Source: JALZBN01 sp035525375 (GTDB taxonomy: Bacteria > Actinomycetota > Acidimicrobiia > Acidimicrobiales > AC-14). From it: 41,324 nucleotides of DNA. Location of the stretch: contig DATLEI010000109.1 in NCBI GenBank assembly GCA_035525375.1, positions 1-41,324 on the forward strand. The letters are read 5' to 3'. Below are positions 16,873-25,147 of the stretch, one piece after another. The notes under the pieces were generated by a model, which saw only the letters and a program-made list of their open reading frames with translations, was not told the DNA's origin and searched no databases. The first letter of the stretch is position 1. Each line of letters begins with the position of its first letter. The translations under genes and the position numbers were made by a program.

Positions 16873-17862
16873 CTAGCTGACGAGGTTGACGTAGTTGCCC
16901 ACGTTCGGCCCGCCGAGTTGGCCGACCGCTACGAACTTGATGAAGTACCCGCCGATGCAGGTTTGGGGCTTTTTGCAGGGGAACAATCCGCTGTTATCGG
17001 CGCCCTTGTCGGAATTCGAGAAGAAGAACCCGGTGAGGTGAAACTCTCCGAAGCCGTAGATCGTGTAGAGGCCGTTGCTCCCGCTCCCGGTGAGGACGTT
17101 GTAGATGGGAACGAGGACGTCTTTGTTGAGTAGCGTCGTCAAGTTGCACGAGTGTGGAGTTCCGGGTAGCCCGGTGTCGTCGTTGAGGATGACCCCCACC
17201 GCAGGGGTGACGCTGCAGTCGTTGGGGGCGCTGTCGTGGTTGTCCCGAACCCAGCCGTAGCCGCCGGGGAGGTCGGCACCCGAAGGACCGCTCGCGCAGG
17301 TACTGGCGTCCTTGTGGAACTGGATGACCGTTGGAACACCGAAGCGGGTGTTTTTGAGTGTCGCAGCGTTGAACTCACAGAGGGAGAGAATCAGGGGGGT
17401 TACCTTTGCCTGCCCGATCCCTCCCCAGCTCGCTGTCGCCTTGGCGTGCAGCGTCTTTCCCGGTTCACCACCGAGCGCTTGAGCGAACCAGTAGGGCAGG
17501 ATCGTGGCCCCCCCGGCGGCCTTCGTGCTGGTACGCACAGTCACCCGGCTCGTGGAGTAATCCGCTGTGACGGCATCAATCTTCGTCGCGTTGTCGTGCG
17601 CGTTCCCGTTAGCGAGACCCTGTGCGGTAGCGACGAGTGTGCTAGCCGGGCAGGCGCTCTTGGGACACGTCTGCCCTATGAGTTGCGCAGCACCGAGTGC
17701 GCCGGCGTCCGCGCCGTTCTGTAGTTGGCGCTTCTCGTCGAGCATTGACCCGACATCGATGACAAGGGCGGCCATGACCACGATGACGACTGCGAAGACC
17801 GCCATGAGGACGACGACTGCGCCCTGCTCGTCGCGCCGTCCGACCGGAGTCAGCCTCCGCAT
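16873..17862 (-). CDS. TadG-like pilus protein
   Basis: 329 residues. An N-terminal prepilin-like helix (EQGAVVVLMAVFAVVIVVMA, near residues 12-31) lacks the Glu+5 of true pilins. It is followed by the TadG hallmark MLDEKRQLQNGADAGALGAA and a long, Cys-containing exported domain. The ATG at 17862 has GGGAG 7 bases upstream and sits 12 bases inside the end of the tadE gene; longer frames upstream run through tadE and were rejected. TadG proteins are minor pilus-associated components; no VWA domain is seen here, although the neighbouring TadB carries one. Confidence 0.85.
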   Translation of the reverse strand: MRRLTPVGRRDEQGAVVVLMAVFAVVIVVMAALVIDVGSMLDEKRQLQNGADAGALGAAQLIGQTCPKSACPASTLVATAQGLANGNAHDNATKIDAVTADYSTSRVTVRTSTKAAGGATILPYWFAQALGGEPGKTLHAKATASWGGIGQAKVTPLILSLCEFNAATLKNTRFGVPTVIQFHKDASTCASGPSGADLPGGYGWVRDNHDSAPNDCSVTPAVGVILNDDTGLPGTPHSCNLTTLLNKDVLVPIYNVLTGSGSNGLYTIYGFGEFHLTGFFFSNSDKGADNSGLFPCKKPQTCIGGYFIKFVAVGQLGGPNVGNYVNLVS

Positions 17863-18224
17863 CGCATTACTCCCTTTGCCTTGAGCGTCCAGGTACCGGT
17901 GCCGAAAAGCGGGATGTCGTAGCGGAACGGATACGTGGCCTGAACAGTGGCGTTGGCACCGGGTGGTGGGGTCGCCGCGCATGCCGTCTGGGTCACCGTG
18001 ATTTTGCTGCTGGTAAGACCGGGGGCACCGTTTTTCGTGGCCACGGTTCCGTCACTCCCAAGAGCGACAGCTCGAGCGCCTTCGCGCACGGCTGACGTCA
18101 ACTCGATGCGAGCGTTGTACGCCCGACCGAACTCGATGATCCCAAAGACGAAGAGCATGAGGATGGGCAGCACGAGCGCGAACTCGACCAAGGCTGCGCC
18201 TCTGTCGTCTCTTTTCAGTCTCAC
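17850..18224 (-). CDS. tadE: TadE-like minor pilin
   Basis: About 124 residues from a GTG at 18224, or 130 from a TTG at 18242; neither has a strong ribosome site. The start of the mature protein is clear: RDDRG followed by AALVEFALVLPILML, with Glu at +5 after the Gly, the prepilin-peptidase signature of TadE minor pilins. The downstream sequence VREGARAVALG is typical of the family. It is the first gene of the first tad operon; no major Flp pilin gene lies beside it. Confidence 0.88.
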   Translation of the reverse strand: MRLKRDDRGAALVEFALVLPILMLFVFGIIEFGRAYNARIELTSAVREGARAVALGSDGTVATKNGAPGLTSSKITVTQTACAATPPPGANATVQATYPFRYDIPLFGTGTWTLKAKGVMRCGG

Positions 18225-18259
18225 ATGGAGATCATCCGGCAATAGGCGCGTCAGGGCAT

Positions 18260-18281
18260 CGTCAACATTGATGAATTGACG
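18260..18281. promoter_or_regulatory. Inverted repeat upstream of the first tad operon
   Basis: CGTCAA at 18260-18265 and TTGACG at 18276-18281 form a perfect 6-bp inverted repeat with a 10-base spacer. It lies in the only gap (18243-18312) between the LuxR-type regulator and tadE. It could be an operator for that regulator or the centre of the tad promoter. No terminator is visible in the gap. Confidence 0.35.
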
Positions 18282-18312
18282 TGATTCCTCGGCCGCCGTG
18301 GTTTGGGGTGGA

Positions 18313-18996
18313 CTACTCGTCCGTAGGCCAGCCGGCCTCGCGGGCCAGGGCCACGGCAGCCAACTGCGAGTTCACGTCGAGCTTGAGGAGGATGGCCCGA
18401 ATCTGAGTGCGAACTGTCGCCAAGGAGACGTAGGACTTATCGGCGATGGTTTCTGCCGACTCACCGGCGACGAGCCGCGCGAGCACGGCCTTCTCGCGAT
18501 GAGTGAGCGACGCGAAGGGCGCCAGGCGGGCCGAGTCGGCTCGGCGCCTCAAGCGCGCCGCCGCTAACAGATCCTGACGCTCGTTGTCGCGGAGTATTTG
18601 GTCGCCCCGGGCAGCGCGCCCGACGCTATCGACAAGGGCTTCGAAGCCAGCGGTCTTACTGGCGACACCAATGGCACCGGCCTCGATGCATTCTCCAAGA
18701 CGCGCTCGGTCGATCACGCCGGTCACCATGAGCACCCGAGCTCCCACCTCGACGAGCGGGGCGACGAGATCCTTCCCGTTACCCAGCGGGGGCCCGAGTT
18801 CGAGGTCGAGCAGCACGAGGACCGGGGCGAGGCGCCGCGCCAATTCGGCTATGCCGGTGACCGAGGATTCTGCCGCCGTTTCGACCTCGTGGCCTCGCTG
18901 GCGCAACGCGAGCGCGAGAGTGCCCGCCAGCAGCTCGTGATCCTCCACGATCAAAAGGTTGAGGGGCCGTGCCAGATCGTCAGACGTCTCGGTCAT
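18313..18996 (-). CDS. LuxR/NarL-family response regulator
   Basis: About 227 residues from the ATG at 18996 (a longer frame upstream was rejected because it lies in the kinase gene). The receiver has NLLIVEDHELLAGTL, the phospho-acceptor Asp in VLLDLELG, and a Lys in VASKTAG. A C-terminal LuxR-type helix-turn-helix follows: LTHREKAVLARLVAGES and VSLATVRTQIRAILLKLDV. It overlaps the end of the sensor kinase gene by 17 bases, forming a two-component pair. It sits directly upstream of the first tad operon, so control of that operon is the simplest inference. Confidence 0.93.
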   Translation of the reverse strand: MTETSDDLARPLNLLIVEDHELLAGTLALALRQRGHEVETAAESSVTGIAELARRLAPVLVLLDLELGPPLGNGKDLVAPLVEVGARVLMVTGVIDRARLGECIEAGAIGVASKTAGFEALVDSVGRAARGDQILRDNERQDLLAAARLRRRADSARLAPFASLTHREKAVLARLVAGESAETIADKSYVSLATVRTQIRAILLKLDVNSQLAAVALAREAGWPTDE

Positions 18997-20557
18997 CGCC
19001 GTCACCGCCACCGTCGGTGACCGCCGGGAGGCAGATCCCGAACGAGGTGCCACCACCTGAACGGGCCTCGACCCACAGATCTCCGCCTTGACCCTTCATT
19101 AGGCGAGCAGCGACGCGCAGCCCCAGGGCGTCGTCGGCGCCCATGAGGCGGCGGCTCTCCCCGTCGAGGACGGTGCGGCGGAGCTCGCGACCCATGGTCG
19201 GACCGCGGTCCTCGACCCGGAGCACAGCCCACTCCCCGTCGTGCTCGCCTCGCAAGGTCACGGGACTCCCCGGGGCCCGGCGCGCCGCGTAATCGATGAG
19301 CAGGCGCACAGCTTCCGCAGTTTCGCCGGGCGAGCCGGTCGCGAGGAGGGCGGGCGGCACCTCAACCTCAACACCGAGATCCCAGGACGGGTCGCATGCC
19401 ACCGCTCTCGCTGTTTCCGATAGCGAGACGTAGACCGTTTCGGCGCGTTCCTGGTCGAGCACGCGACGCAGACGTGCGGTCCCCGAAGCGACCACTTGCA
19501 GCAGCGTCTCGCGATCGCTCCCCGAAAGCCGCTCCAGTTCGCCTTCGAGAATCATCGCCGCGCCGTCGATTGCAGTTATCGCGTTGGCAAGGTCATGGCG
19601 CTGGTCGCGCACGTCCGCGACACGAACCCGCTCCCGTACCTCGGCGGTCTCGGCCTCGAGGGTGGAATCGATGAGTTGCAGCGACTGGTCCTCGTAGGCC
19701 CGAGTGAGCTCGAGATAGCAACCGACGAGGGCGATCAAGACGCCAACCGCCTCGAGCGCGCCCGCGCCGACTGCCCCAACGTCAGCTGCCCCAACGTCGG
19801 CTACCTCGCTCGCCCCAGCGACAAGCCCCGCCAGCGTCAAGCCGAAGGCCAAAAGGCCGACCCAGGTGTACAGCCAGCGCCGGTGCAGTCCCCGCACCGT
19901 GTAACCAACCGCGAGCCCAAGCCATATGCCCGTCACTATCACCCCGGCAATGACCGAGCGGATCCCGTCACCGCCCGTCAGGCCGGAGACCGCCAGGTCT
20001 CTCCCTATCTGGGGATAGGCGTGGACGATGATCGCCAACGTCGCTGCCCCCACCAGGGCGCCCGCCACGATTGCTGTGGGGCCGATTCTCCGCCGACGAA
20101 CGGCCGCGATCAGTCCCGCCGCCAGCAGCACCGGAACCAGGCCGATGGCAGCGGCGGACACGCCCGCCAGCCACAAGTCATCGGGACCGCCGTCGCCGAG
20201 GACGGCGCCGACGAGTTCAGGCCGGGCAGCCGCAGCGATACTCACCATCAGGGCGGACGCGCCGGCCCAAAGCGCGGTCTGATGACCGATCTGACGCCAG
20301 GTCGCTCGGCAGAGCACAAACACCCCGACGCCGCAGAGGATCGTGATGGTATCGAGGACGCGCCGGATCTCTACCGCCTGCGCCGGCGCGAGCCGCGTGC
20401 GACTGGCGAGAACTGCGACGACCACAGCCGTCACGAGGATCACACCCGCGCCAACCAAGAAGAGGCGGCTCAGGTCGGCGTCGGCAGAACTCGACTCTGG
20501 GGCTCGGGAGGCCGAACCGGGCGCCGCTTCAGTACCGGGCTCCGGATGCCGATTCAT
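18980..20557 (-). CDS. Multi-pass membrane sensor histidine kinase
   Basis: About 525 residues from the ATG at 20557; a TTG at 20608 would add 17, and neither start has a good ribosome site. The N-terminal half has about seven or eight hydrophobic helices and no recognisable ligand domain. The kinase half has a phospho-acceptor region DQRHDLANAITAIDGAAM and an ATPase domain containing VLRVEDRGPTMG and DDALGLRVAARLM, with a reduced G2 box. Partner of the LuxR-type regulator at 18313-18996. It is divergent from the receiver gene at 20626, with 68 bases between. Confidence 0.88.
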   Translation of the reverse strand: MNRHPEPGTEAAPGSASRAPESSSADADLSRLFLVGAGVILVTAVVVAVLASRTRLAPAQAVEIRRVLDTITILCGVGVFVLCRATWRQIGHQTALWAGASALMVSIAAAARPELVGAVLGDGGPDDLWLAGVSAAAIGLVPVLLAAGLIAAVRRRRIGPTAIVAGALVGAATLAIIVHAYPQIGRDLAVSGLTGGDGIRSVIAGVIVTGIWLGLAVGYTVRGLHRRWLYTWVGLLAFGLTLAGLVAGASEVADVGAADVGAVGAGALEAVGVLIALVGCYLELTRAYEDQSLQLIDSTLEAETAEVRERVRVADVRDQRHDLANAITAIDGAAMILEGELERLSGSDRETLLQVVASGTARLRRVLDQERAETVYVSLSETARAVACDPSWDLGVEVEVPPALLATGSPGETAEAVRLLIDYAARRAPGSPVTLRGEHDGEWAVLRVEDRGPTMGRELRRTVLDGESRRLMGADDALGLRVAARLMKGQGGDLWVEARSGGGTSFGICLPAVTDGGGDGDDRDV

Positions 20558-20625
20558 ACCCGAGGCGAACGCCGACCTACGGGAGACGTTCTTTACAGAT
20601 TTCGCCAACAGGAGGCACCTCTGCC

Positions 20626-21021
20626 ATGAAGACCGTGCTGGTAGTCGACGACGATCCCGACATCCGGGAGCTGATCACTTGGAAGCTTACGCAGGCGGGC
20701 TACACCACATTGGCCGTGGGCGACGGAGAGGCGGCATTGAAAGTGGCGACCTCGGGCGGGGTGGCCGGAGCCGCGCCGGACCTCATCCTCGTGGACTGGA
20801 TGATGCCGTTGATGACCGGTATAGAGGTTTGCCAAGCCCTCAGGGATAACCCCGCGACAGAGCGGATCCCGATCATCCTGCTCACCGCCAAGGCTCAAGA
20901 AGCTGAAGTCGAGCGGGGTTTCGCAGCGGGCGTCGACGACTACATCGTGAAGCCGTTCAGCCCTCGGGAGATGCTGAGCCGGATCCAGGCGGTTCTCGCG
21001 AGGTCCGAGGCCCGGACATGA
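20626..21021 (+). CDS. Stand-alone response-regulator receiver protein
   Basis: 131 residues made only of a receiver domain: VLVVDDDPDIRE, phospho-acceptor Asp57 in ILVDWMMP, and Lys109 in IVKPFSP. All catalytic residues are present, so it should be phosphorylatable, unlike the regulator at 1-515. The ATG follows a strong AGGAGG at 20610-20615. It has no DNA-binding domain and is coupled (ATGA overlap) to a HEAT-repeat protein, suggesting a protein-protein output. The kinase on the divergent strand is a possible donor. Confidence 0.95.
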   Translation: MKTVLVVDDDPDIRELITWKLTQAGYTTLAVGDGEAALKVATSGGVAGAAPDLILVDWMMPLMTGIEVCQALRDNPATERIPIILLTAKAQEAEVERGFAAGVDDYIVKPFSPREMLSRIQAVLARSEART

Positions 21022-21887
21022 ATGGCGGCGGAGTGGCGGCCTTCGCCGCCGCTGGTGCGGCCCTCAGTGCAGCGGTCGCCATTAGCATCGTTGCCCGCAA
21101 CCAGGTGCGCCGCCGCCGGCAGAATCAGGCGCACGCTCGGGTTCGGCCCATCCTGTTCGGAATTCTGGACGGCGGTGCCATCGACCGACGAACGATTGAT
21201 GCCCTTGACCCGTTCGAGCAGCGCGCCCTCGACGCTCAGGCCCACTCGCTGCTCCCCAAATTGCGGGGCCAGGAGAAGGAATCGCTCGCAAGGTTGCTTG
21301 ACCGTCGTGGCGCGGTTCAGGCCGCCAAACTCCGGACCCGCAGCCGGCGGCCTTCGGCCCGGGCGGAGGCAACCGAGTTTCTCGGCCAATCGGGCTCTCC
21401 ATCGGCGCTGAACAACCTGCTCGGCCTTTTGAACGACCCGAAGCCCGAGGTCCGCTGGGCGGCGGCACGGGGATTGGGTGAGATCGGCGACCCCGTGGCG
21501 GTGTCACCGCTCTTGGGCTCGCTCGAGGGGCCCCGGCCCATACCCGTCGATGTTGTTGCCGACGCAGTATTCAAGATCCGCGACTGCCCGATCTCGGTCC
21601 TACGCCAAGGGCTGAAGAGTCAATCAGCCCCTGTTCGGGCGGTCACGGTAGAGCTTCTTGGTCGCTTCCAAGCCGTCGCCGTCAGCGCCGAGATCATCGA
21701 GCGCCTTGAGGACGATCCCTCGGTTGAGGTGCGAGCACGTGCCGCGCGTGCCCTCGGCCGGGTGGGCACGCCACGAGCAATCGATCCCCTGGTGTCTAGC
21801 TTCGGCGATGCCCCAGTCGCGCTGCGGGCCCAAATCGTTTGGGCCTTGAAAGAGATCGGCGTCCCCGAGGCTGTTCCGAGCCACTGA
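21018..21887 (+). CDS. Membrane-anchored HEAT-repeat protein
   Basis: 289 residues. A probable N-terminal membrane helix (about 5-26) and a basic segment (RNQVRRRRQNQ) are followed by helical repeats. HEAT/PBS-lyase-like units are clear from about residue 115 (PKPEVRWAAARGLGEIGDP) to the end (VEVRARAARALGRVGTPRAI). Such repeats form binding scaffolds. Overlap with the receiver gene suggests that receiver phosphorylation alters binding by this protein. Comparable receiver-HEAT pairs in other bacteria can sit next to GT2 synthases; here the nearest GT2 gene is about 13 kb away. Confidence 0.87.
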   Translation: MNGGGVAAFAAAGAALSAAVAISIVARNQVRRRRQNQAHARVRPILFGILDGGAIDRRTIDALDPFEQRALDAQAHSLLPKLRGQEKESLARLLDRRGAVQAAKLRTRSRRPSARAEATEFLGQSGSPSALNNLLGLLNDPKPEVRWAAARGLGEIGDPVAVSPLLGSLEGPRPIPVDVVADAVFKIRDCPISVLRQGLKSQSAPVRAVTVELLGRFQAVAVSAEIIERLEDDPSVEVRARAARALGRVGTPRAIDPLVSSFGDAPVALRAQIVWALKEIGVPEAVPSH

Positions 21888-21928
21888 GCACAGCACACTT
21901 TCGTTCGCACCCGTGAGGCCCCGGACGC

Positions 21929-22951
21929 TTACGGGAAAAAGAACTGCCGGATGGCACCAGGCAACGGAGTCGGTTGATCTCCATTGGTGCCCCACCCGGT
22001 GGTGACGCCACCGTTGACATACCAAACGCCGCTCGGAGGCCGGAACACGGCGATGTCGGTGGTGCCGTTGCCGTCATAGTCGCCCGGCACCGGGATGTCG
22101 CCTGAGGTGCCCCACCCGGTGGTGATGCCACCGTTGACATACCAGACACCATTGTCCGGCCGGAACACGGCGATGTCGGTGGTGCCGTTGCCGTCATAGT
22201 CGCCCGGCACCGGGATGTCGCCTGAGGTGCCCCACCCGGTGGTGACGCCACCGTTGACATACCAAACGCCGCTCGCAGGCCGGAACACGGCGATGTCGGT
22301 CGTGCCGTTGCCGTCGAAGTCACCCACGGTGGCCGGGCACGAGTGATGAACCGAGCCCGAATTGCGCGGGATGGCTGCTGACGCAGAGAAGTCGGCTGCG
22401 TTCTGGTCGGTGTCAACACATCCGCCCCGCCGCCGAAAGTCGGCGTTCGTCACTGAAGGAGCGGGAGCGGGCGCCGTCCCCTCGAACGCGTTGGCCGTGC
22501 CGTACCCGACGAAGTCCGCGAGTGACGACCCCGACGGCGTCGTTCCCGAGAAGGGTGTAATGCTCTTACTCAGCGCTACCTTGCCCGTTGTGGCGCTCAT
22601 TGAGATCGACCCTGTTGCGTCGGGCGGAGGCAAGAAAGCTCCCCCTGTGGCGCCGGCTTCCTGGACGAGAAAGTAGCCACCCGGCGGAATCAGACCGCTG
22701 AGCGAGGTTACGAACCACAAGGTGCCGGTGGTCGAGGCGTACTGCACGGACCACCCAGCCAGGCCGATGGGTGTCGTCCCGCGATTGAACAGCTCGATGT
22801 AGTCGTTGCTGAACGTGGCCCCGCTACTGCCTCCGCCGCCATAGATCTGGCTCACGACAATGTCAGGTGACGATGCACTTGCCGGTGGGATAGCGATGAG
22901 CAGACTTGCGCCGACCAGGCCTGCAAGGAGAATTGAGAAACGAACCTTCAT
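21929..22951 (-). CDS. Secreted lamin-tail-domain protein with calcium-loop repeats and PLPxAIR tail
   Basis: 340 residues with a signal peptide (about 1-26), one lamin tail domain (about 27-200: VVSQIYGGGG, NDYIELFNRG, GWSVQYAS, PPGGYFLVQE, DFVGYGTANAFEG), and three tandem repeats (209-323) with the loop DYDGNGTTDIAVF. It ends GDQPTPLPGAIRQFFFP. The start follows GGAGG, 8 bases away. The lamin tail fold is used in bacteria by exported and surface proteins, often with nucleases or adhesins, but no enzyme domain is present. The next gene (23044-25002) is a larger paralogue on the same strand. Probably a surface or matrix protein; its ligand is unknown. Confidence 0.9.
   Translation of the reverse strand: MKVRFSILLAGLVGASLLIAIPPASASSPDIVVSQIYGGGGSSGATFSNDYIELFNRGTTPIGLAGWSVQYASTTGTLWFVTSLSGLIPPGGYFLVQEAGATGGAFLPPPDATGSISMSATTGKVALSKSITPFSGTTPSGSSLADFVGYGTANAFEGTAPAPAPSVTNADFRRRGGCVDTDQNAADFSASAAIPRNSGSVHHSCPATVGDFDGNGTTDIAVFRPASGVWYVNGGVTTGWGTSGDIPVPGDYDGNGTTDIAVFRPDNGVWYVNGGITTGWGTSGDIPVPGDYDGNGTTDIAVFRPPSGVWYVNGGVTTGWGTNGDQPTPLPGAIRQFFFP
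21932..22327 (-). repeat. Near-identical 120-bp tandem repeats
   Basis: Three units of 120 bp (boundaries at 21987, 22107 and 22227; the outer unit partial) encode 40-residue repeats. Units at 21987 and 22107 differ at only about eight positions, so the array expanded recently or is kept uniform by recombination. It continues into the conserved PTPLPGAIRQFFFP tail. Confidence 0.9.
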
Positions 22952-23043
22952 GGTCGAGGCCTCCAGTCGCCAGCGACAAGATCATCGCATCCTCCGCAGA
23001 CTGCGTCCACGGCCCAGCGGAGTCCGCCGTCGGCGCTGCGTCG

Positions 23044-25002
23044 TCATGTGAAGAAGGCGCGCCGTACCGCCTCGGGCAGTGGAGTGGGCCGGTCGCCCGT
23101 GGTGCCCCAATTGGTGGCCGCCCCGTTCCTGACAAACCAGGTCGCGCTGGAAAGTCGAAAAACCGCCAGGTCGGTCGTGCCATCTGCGTCGTAATCGCCA
23201 GGGACCGGAATATCGCCGTTCGTGCCGTAGGCGACCGCGTAGGGAGACTGGCCCCTCACGTACCAGGTGCCGTTGGAAGGACGGAAAACGGCCAGGTCAG
23301 TCGCGCCGTCGCCGTCATAGTCGGCCGGCACCGGGATGTCGCCGCTCGTGCCGTACGCGACCGCGTCGGGAGACCGGCGTCTGACGAACCATGTGCCGGT
23401 CGATGGTCGGAACACGGCCATGTCAGTCGCGCCGTCGCCGTCGTAGTCGGCCGGCACCGGGATGTCGCCATTTGTGCCCCAGGCCTGAGCGTCGGGCGAC
23501 TGGCCCCTCACGTACCAAGTGCCCGTCGACGGCCGGTAGACGGCCAGATCGGCAGTACCGTCGCCGTCGTAGTCGCCGGGCACCGGGATGTCGCCGTTCG
23601 TGCCCCACGCCAGAGCGTCGGGCGACCGTCCTCTCACGTACCAAGTGCCATTCGACGGCCGGTAGACGGCAACCTCGGTCACGCCATCCCCGTCGTAGTC
23701 ATCGGGCGCGGGAAGGTCGCCGTTCGTGCCCCACGCGACCACCGTCCCGCCGTTGACGTACCAGGTGCTGTTGGACGGCCGGAAGACGGCGATATCAGTG
23801 GTGCCATTGCCGTCGAAGTCGCTGACTGTTCGATCCGACGTGACAGCACCACAGGTCCGGGTTGCGCTGTCGGAGTTGCGCGGTACCGGGCCATTCAAGT
23901 TGAAGTCGGTCGCGTTCTGATCGGTGTCCGTGCAACCGGCCGCGGCGCGGTGACTGGCGGTCGCGTTCGACGGCGGAGCTGCAGGCCCAGTTCCCTCGAA
24001 TGCGTTGGCCCCGCCATAACCAAGGAAGTCGCGCACGCCGGTGCCGAACGGTCCGCTGCCTGAAAGGCCCCAACCGTTGCTCACCAGCGCGATCTTCCCC
24101 CCGGACGAGCCGATATTGATGTTCCCAACGGAATCCGAAGCCGGAAGGCTGGTGCCGACGCTGCCCCCGCTGGCCTCCTCGACGAGGAAGTACCCCCCGG
24201 CGGGGATGGACCCGGCGAGCAAGGTTGACGACCAAGCCGATCCTGTCGGGGCCGCGTACTGCACCGACCACCCGCTCACGTCGACATCAGTGTCGCTTCG
24301 GTTGAACAGCTCCACGTAGTCCTTCGCGTACGGCGCGCCGGCGTTGCCCCCTCCGCCGTAGACCTGGCTGATGACGACGTCATGGCAGGCCATTCCCGGC
24401 GACGAGAGATGGCGCGGCGTCGGGCTGCCTGAGACGAAGTCGGTGCTGTTGTCGTCAGCGTCGGAGCAACCGGCGTCGACTCTGAAGATCGCCGAGGTGC
24501 TCGACGCGCCGGGCGCCGGACCCGTCCCTTCGAAGCTGTTTGCGGTGCCATAGCCGACGAAGTCTCGAACCTGCGTGCCTGACGGCGTTGATCCTGTGAA
24601 GGGGGTCGTGCTTGCACTGATCGCAACCTTGCCGGCCGACGCGCTCATGGCTGTCGTGCCAGTCGCGTTCGGGTCGGGTATCGAGGAACCGCTACTGCCG
24701 CCACTGGATTGCCTCACGAGAAAGTAGGCCCCGGCCGGGATGGTTCCGGTGAGCGGCGTCACCGACCAGCTCGTTCCGCTCGCCGAGGCGTACTGCGCTG
24801 ACCAACCAGACACGTCGACGGGTCTCGTGCCACGGTTGAACAGCTCGATGTAGTCGTTCGTGAATGGCGCGCCGGCATTGCCGCCACCACCGAAGACCTG
24901 GCTTACGACGATGTCGGGTGAGACGGCATACGCCGGTGCAGCTAGGAGTATCGGGGCGGCGCCAAAGACGACCGCCGCTACGAGCGCGGAGCGAACCCTC
25001 AT
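23044..25002 (-). CDS. Secreted protein with two lamin tail domains, calcium-loop repeats and PLPxAVRR tail
   Basis: 652 residues: signal peptide (about 1-27), two tandem lamin tail domains (about 28-205 and 207-385, each with VVSQVxGGGGNAGAP and YIELFNRG or YVELFNRS), then six repeats (393-635) with the loop DYDGDGxTDLAVF, and a C-terminal GDRPTPLPEAVRRAFFT. The start has GGAAGGA 6 bases upstream. The second lamin tail domain arose by duplication of the first or of the neighbouring gene's. It is a close relative of the 340-residue protein at 21929-22951 and shares its repeats and tail with the GH5 enzyme at 3566-5533. Function at the surface is unknown. Confidence 0.9.
   Translation of the reverse strand: MRVRSALVAAVVFGAAPILLAAPAYAVSPDIVVSQVFGGGGNAGAPFTNDYIELFNRGTRPVDVSGWSAQYASASGTSWSVTPLTGTIPAGAYFLVRQSSGGSSGSSIPDPNATGTTAMSASAGKVAISASTTPFTGSTPSGTQVRDFVGYGTANSFEGTGPAPGASSTSAIFRVDAGCSDADDNSTDFVSGSPTPRHLSSPGMACHDVVISQVYGGGGNAGAPYAKDYVELFNRSDTDVDVSGWSVQYAAPTGSAWSSTLLAGSIPAGGYFLVEEASGGSVGTSLPASDSVGNINIGSSGGKIALVSNGWGLSGSGPFGTGVRDFLGYGGANAFEGTGPAAPPSNATASHRAAAGCTDTDQNATDFNLNGPVPRNSDSATRTCGAVTSDRTVSDFDGNGTTDIAVFRPSNSTWYVNGGTVVAWGTNGDLPAPDDYDGDGVTEVAVYRPSNGTWYVRGRSPDALAWGTNGDIPVPGDYDGDGTADLAVYRPSTGTWYVRGQSPDAQAWGTNGDIPVPADYDGDGATDMAVFRPSTGTWFVRRRSPDAVAYGTSGDIPVPADYDGDGATDLAVFRPSNGTWYVRGQSPYAVAYGTNGDIPVPGDYDADGTTDLAVFRLSSATWFVRNGAATNWGTTGDRPTPLPEAVRRAFFT
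23047..23826 (-). repeat. Six coding tandem repeats, mostly 126-bp units
   Basis: Units encode 35-42 residues. Four 42-residue units carry (G/R)(Q/R)SPxAxAxGT before the next GDIPVP. They are diverged at the DNA level compared with the array at 21932-22327, so the two arrays have different ages. Confidence 0.85.
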
Positions 25003-25147
25003 GAGAAGTCCTTCCAGAGTGACCAGGAATGGTCGGGAACTCTGAGCGCCGTCGCCGTGATCGCACCTCGGCGGGCCGATCGAGGCGAGATCATTTCATC
25101 TTCGCCGACCGAAGTCCAGGGTTCGAGAGAAACTATTTCGAACAGTG

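Noticed and set aside
21932..22327. A CRISPR-like array
   Set aside because: The repeats are 120 bp, contiguous without spacers, and fully coding in frame.
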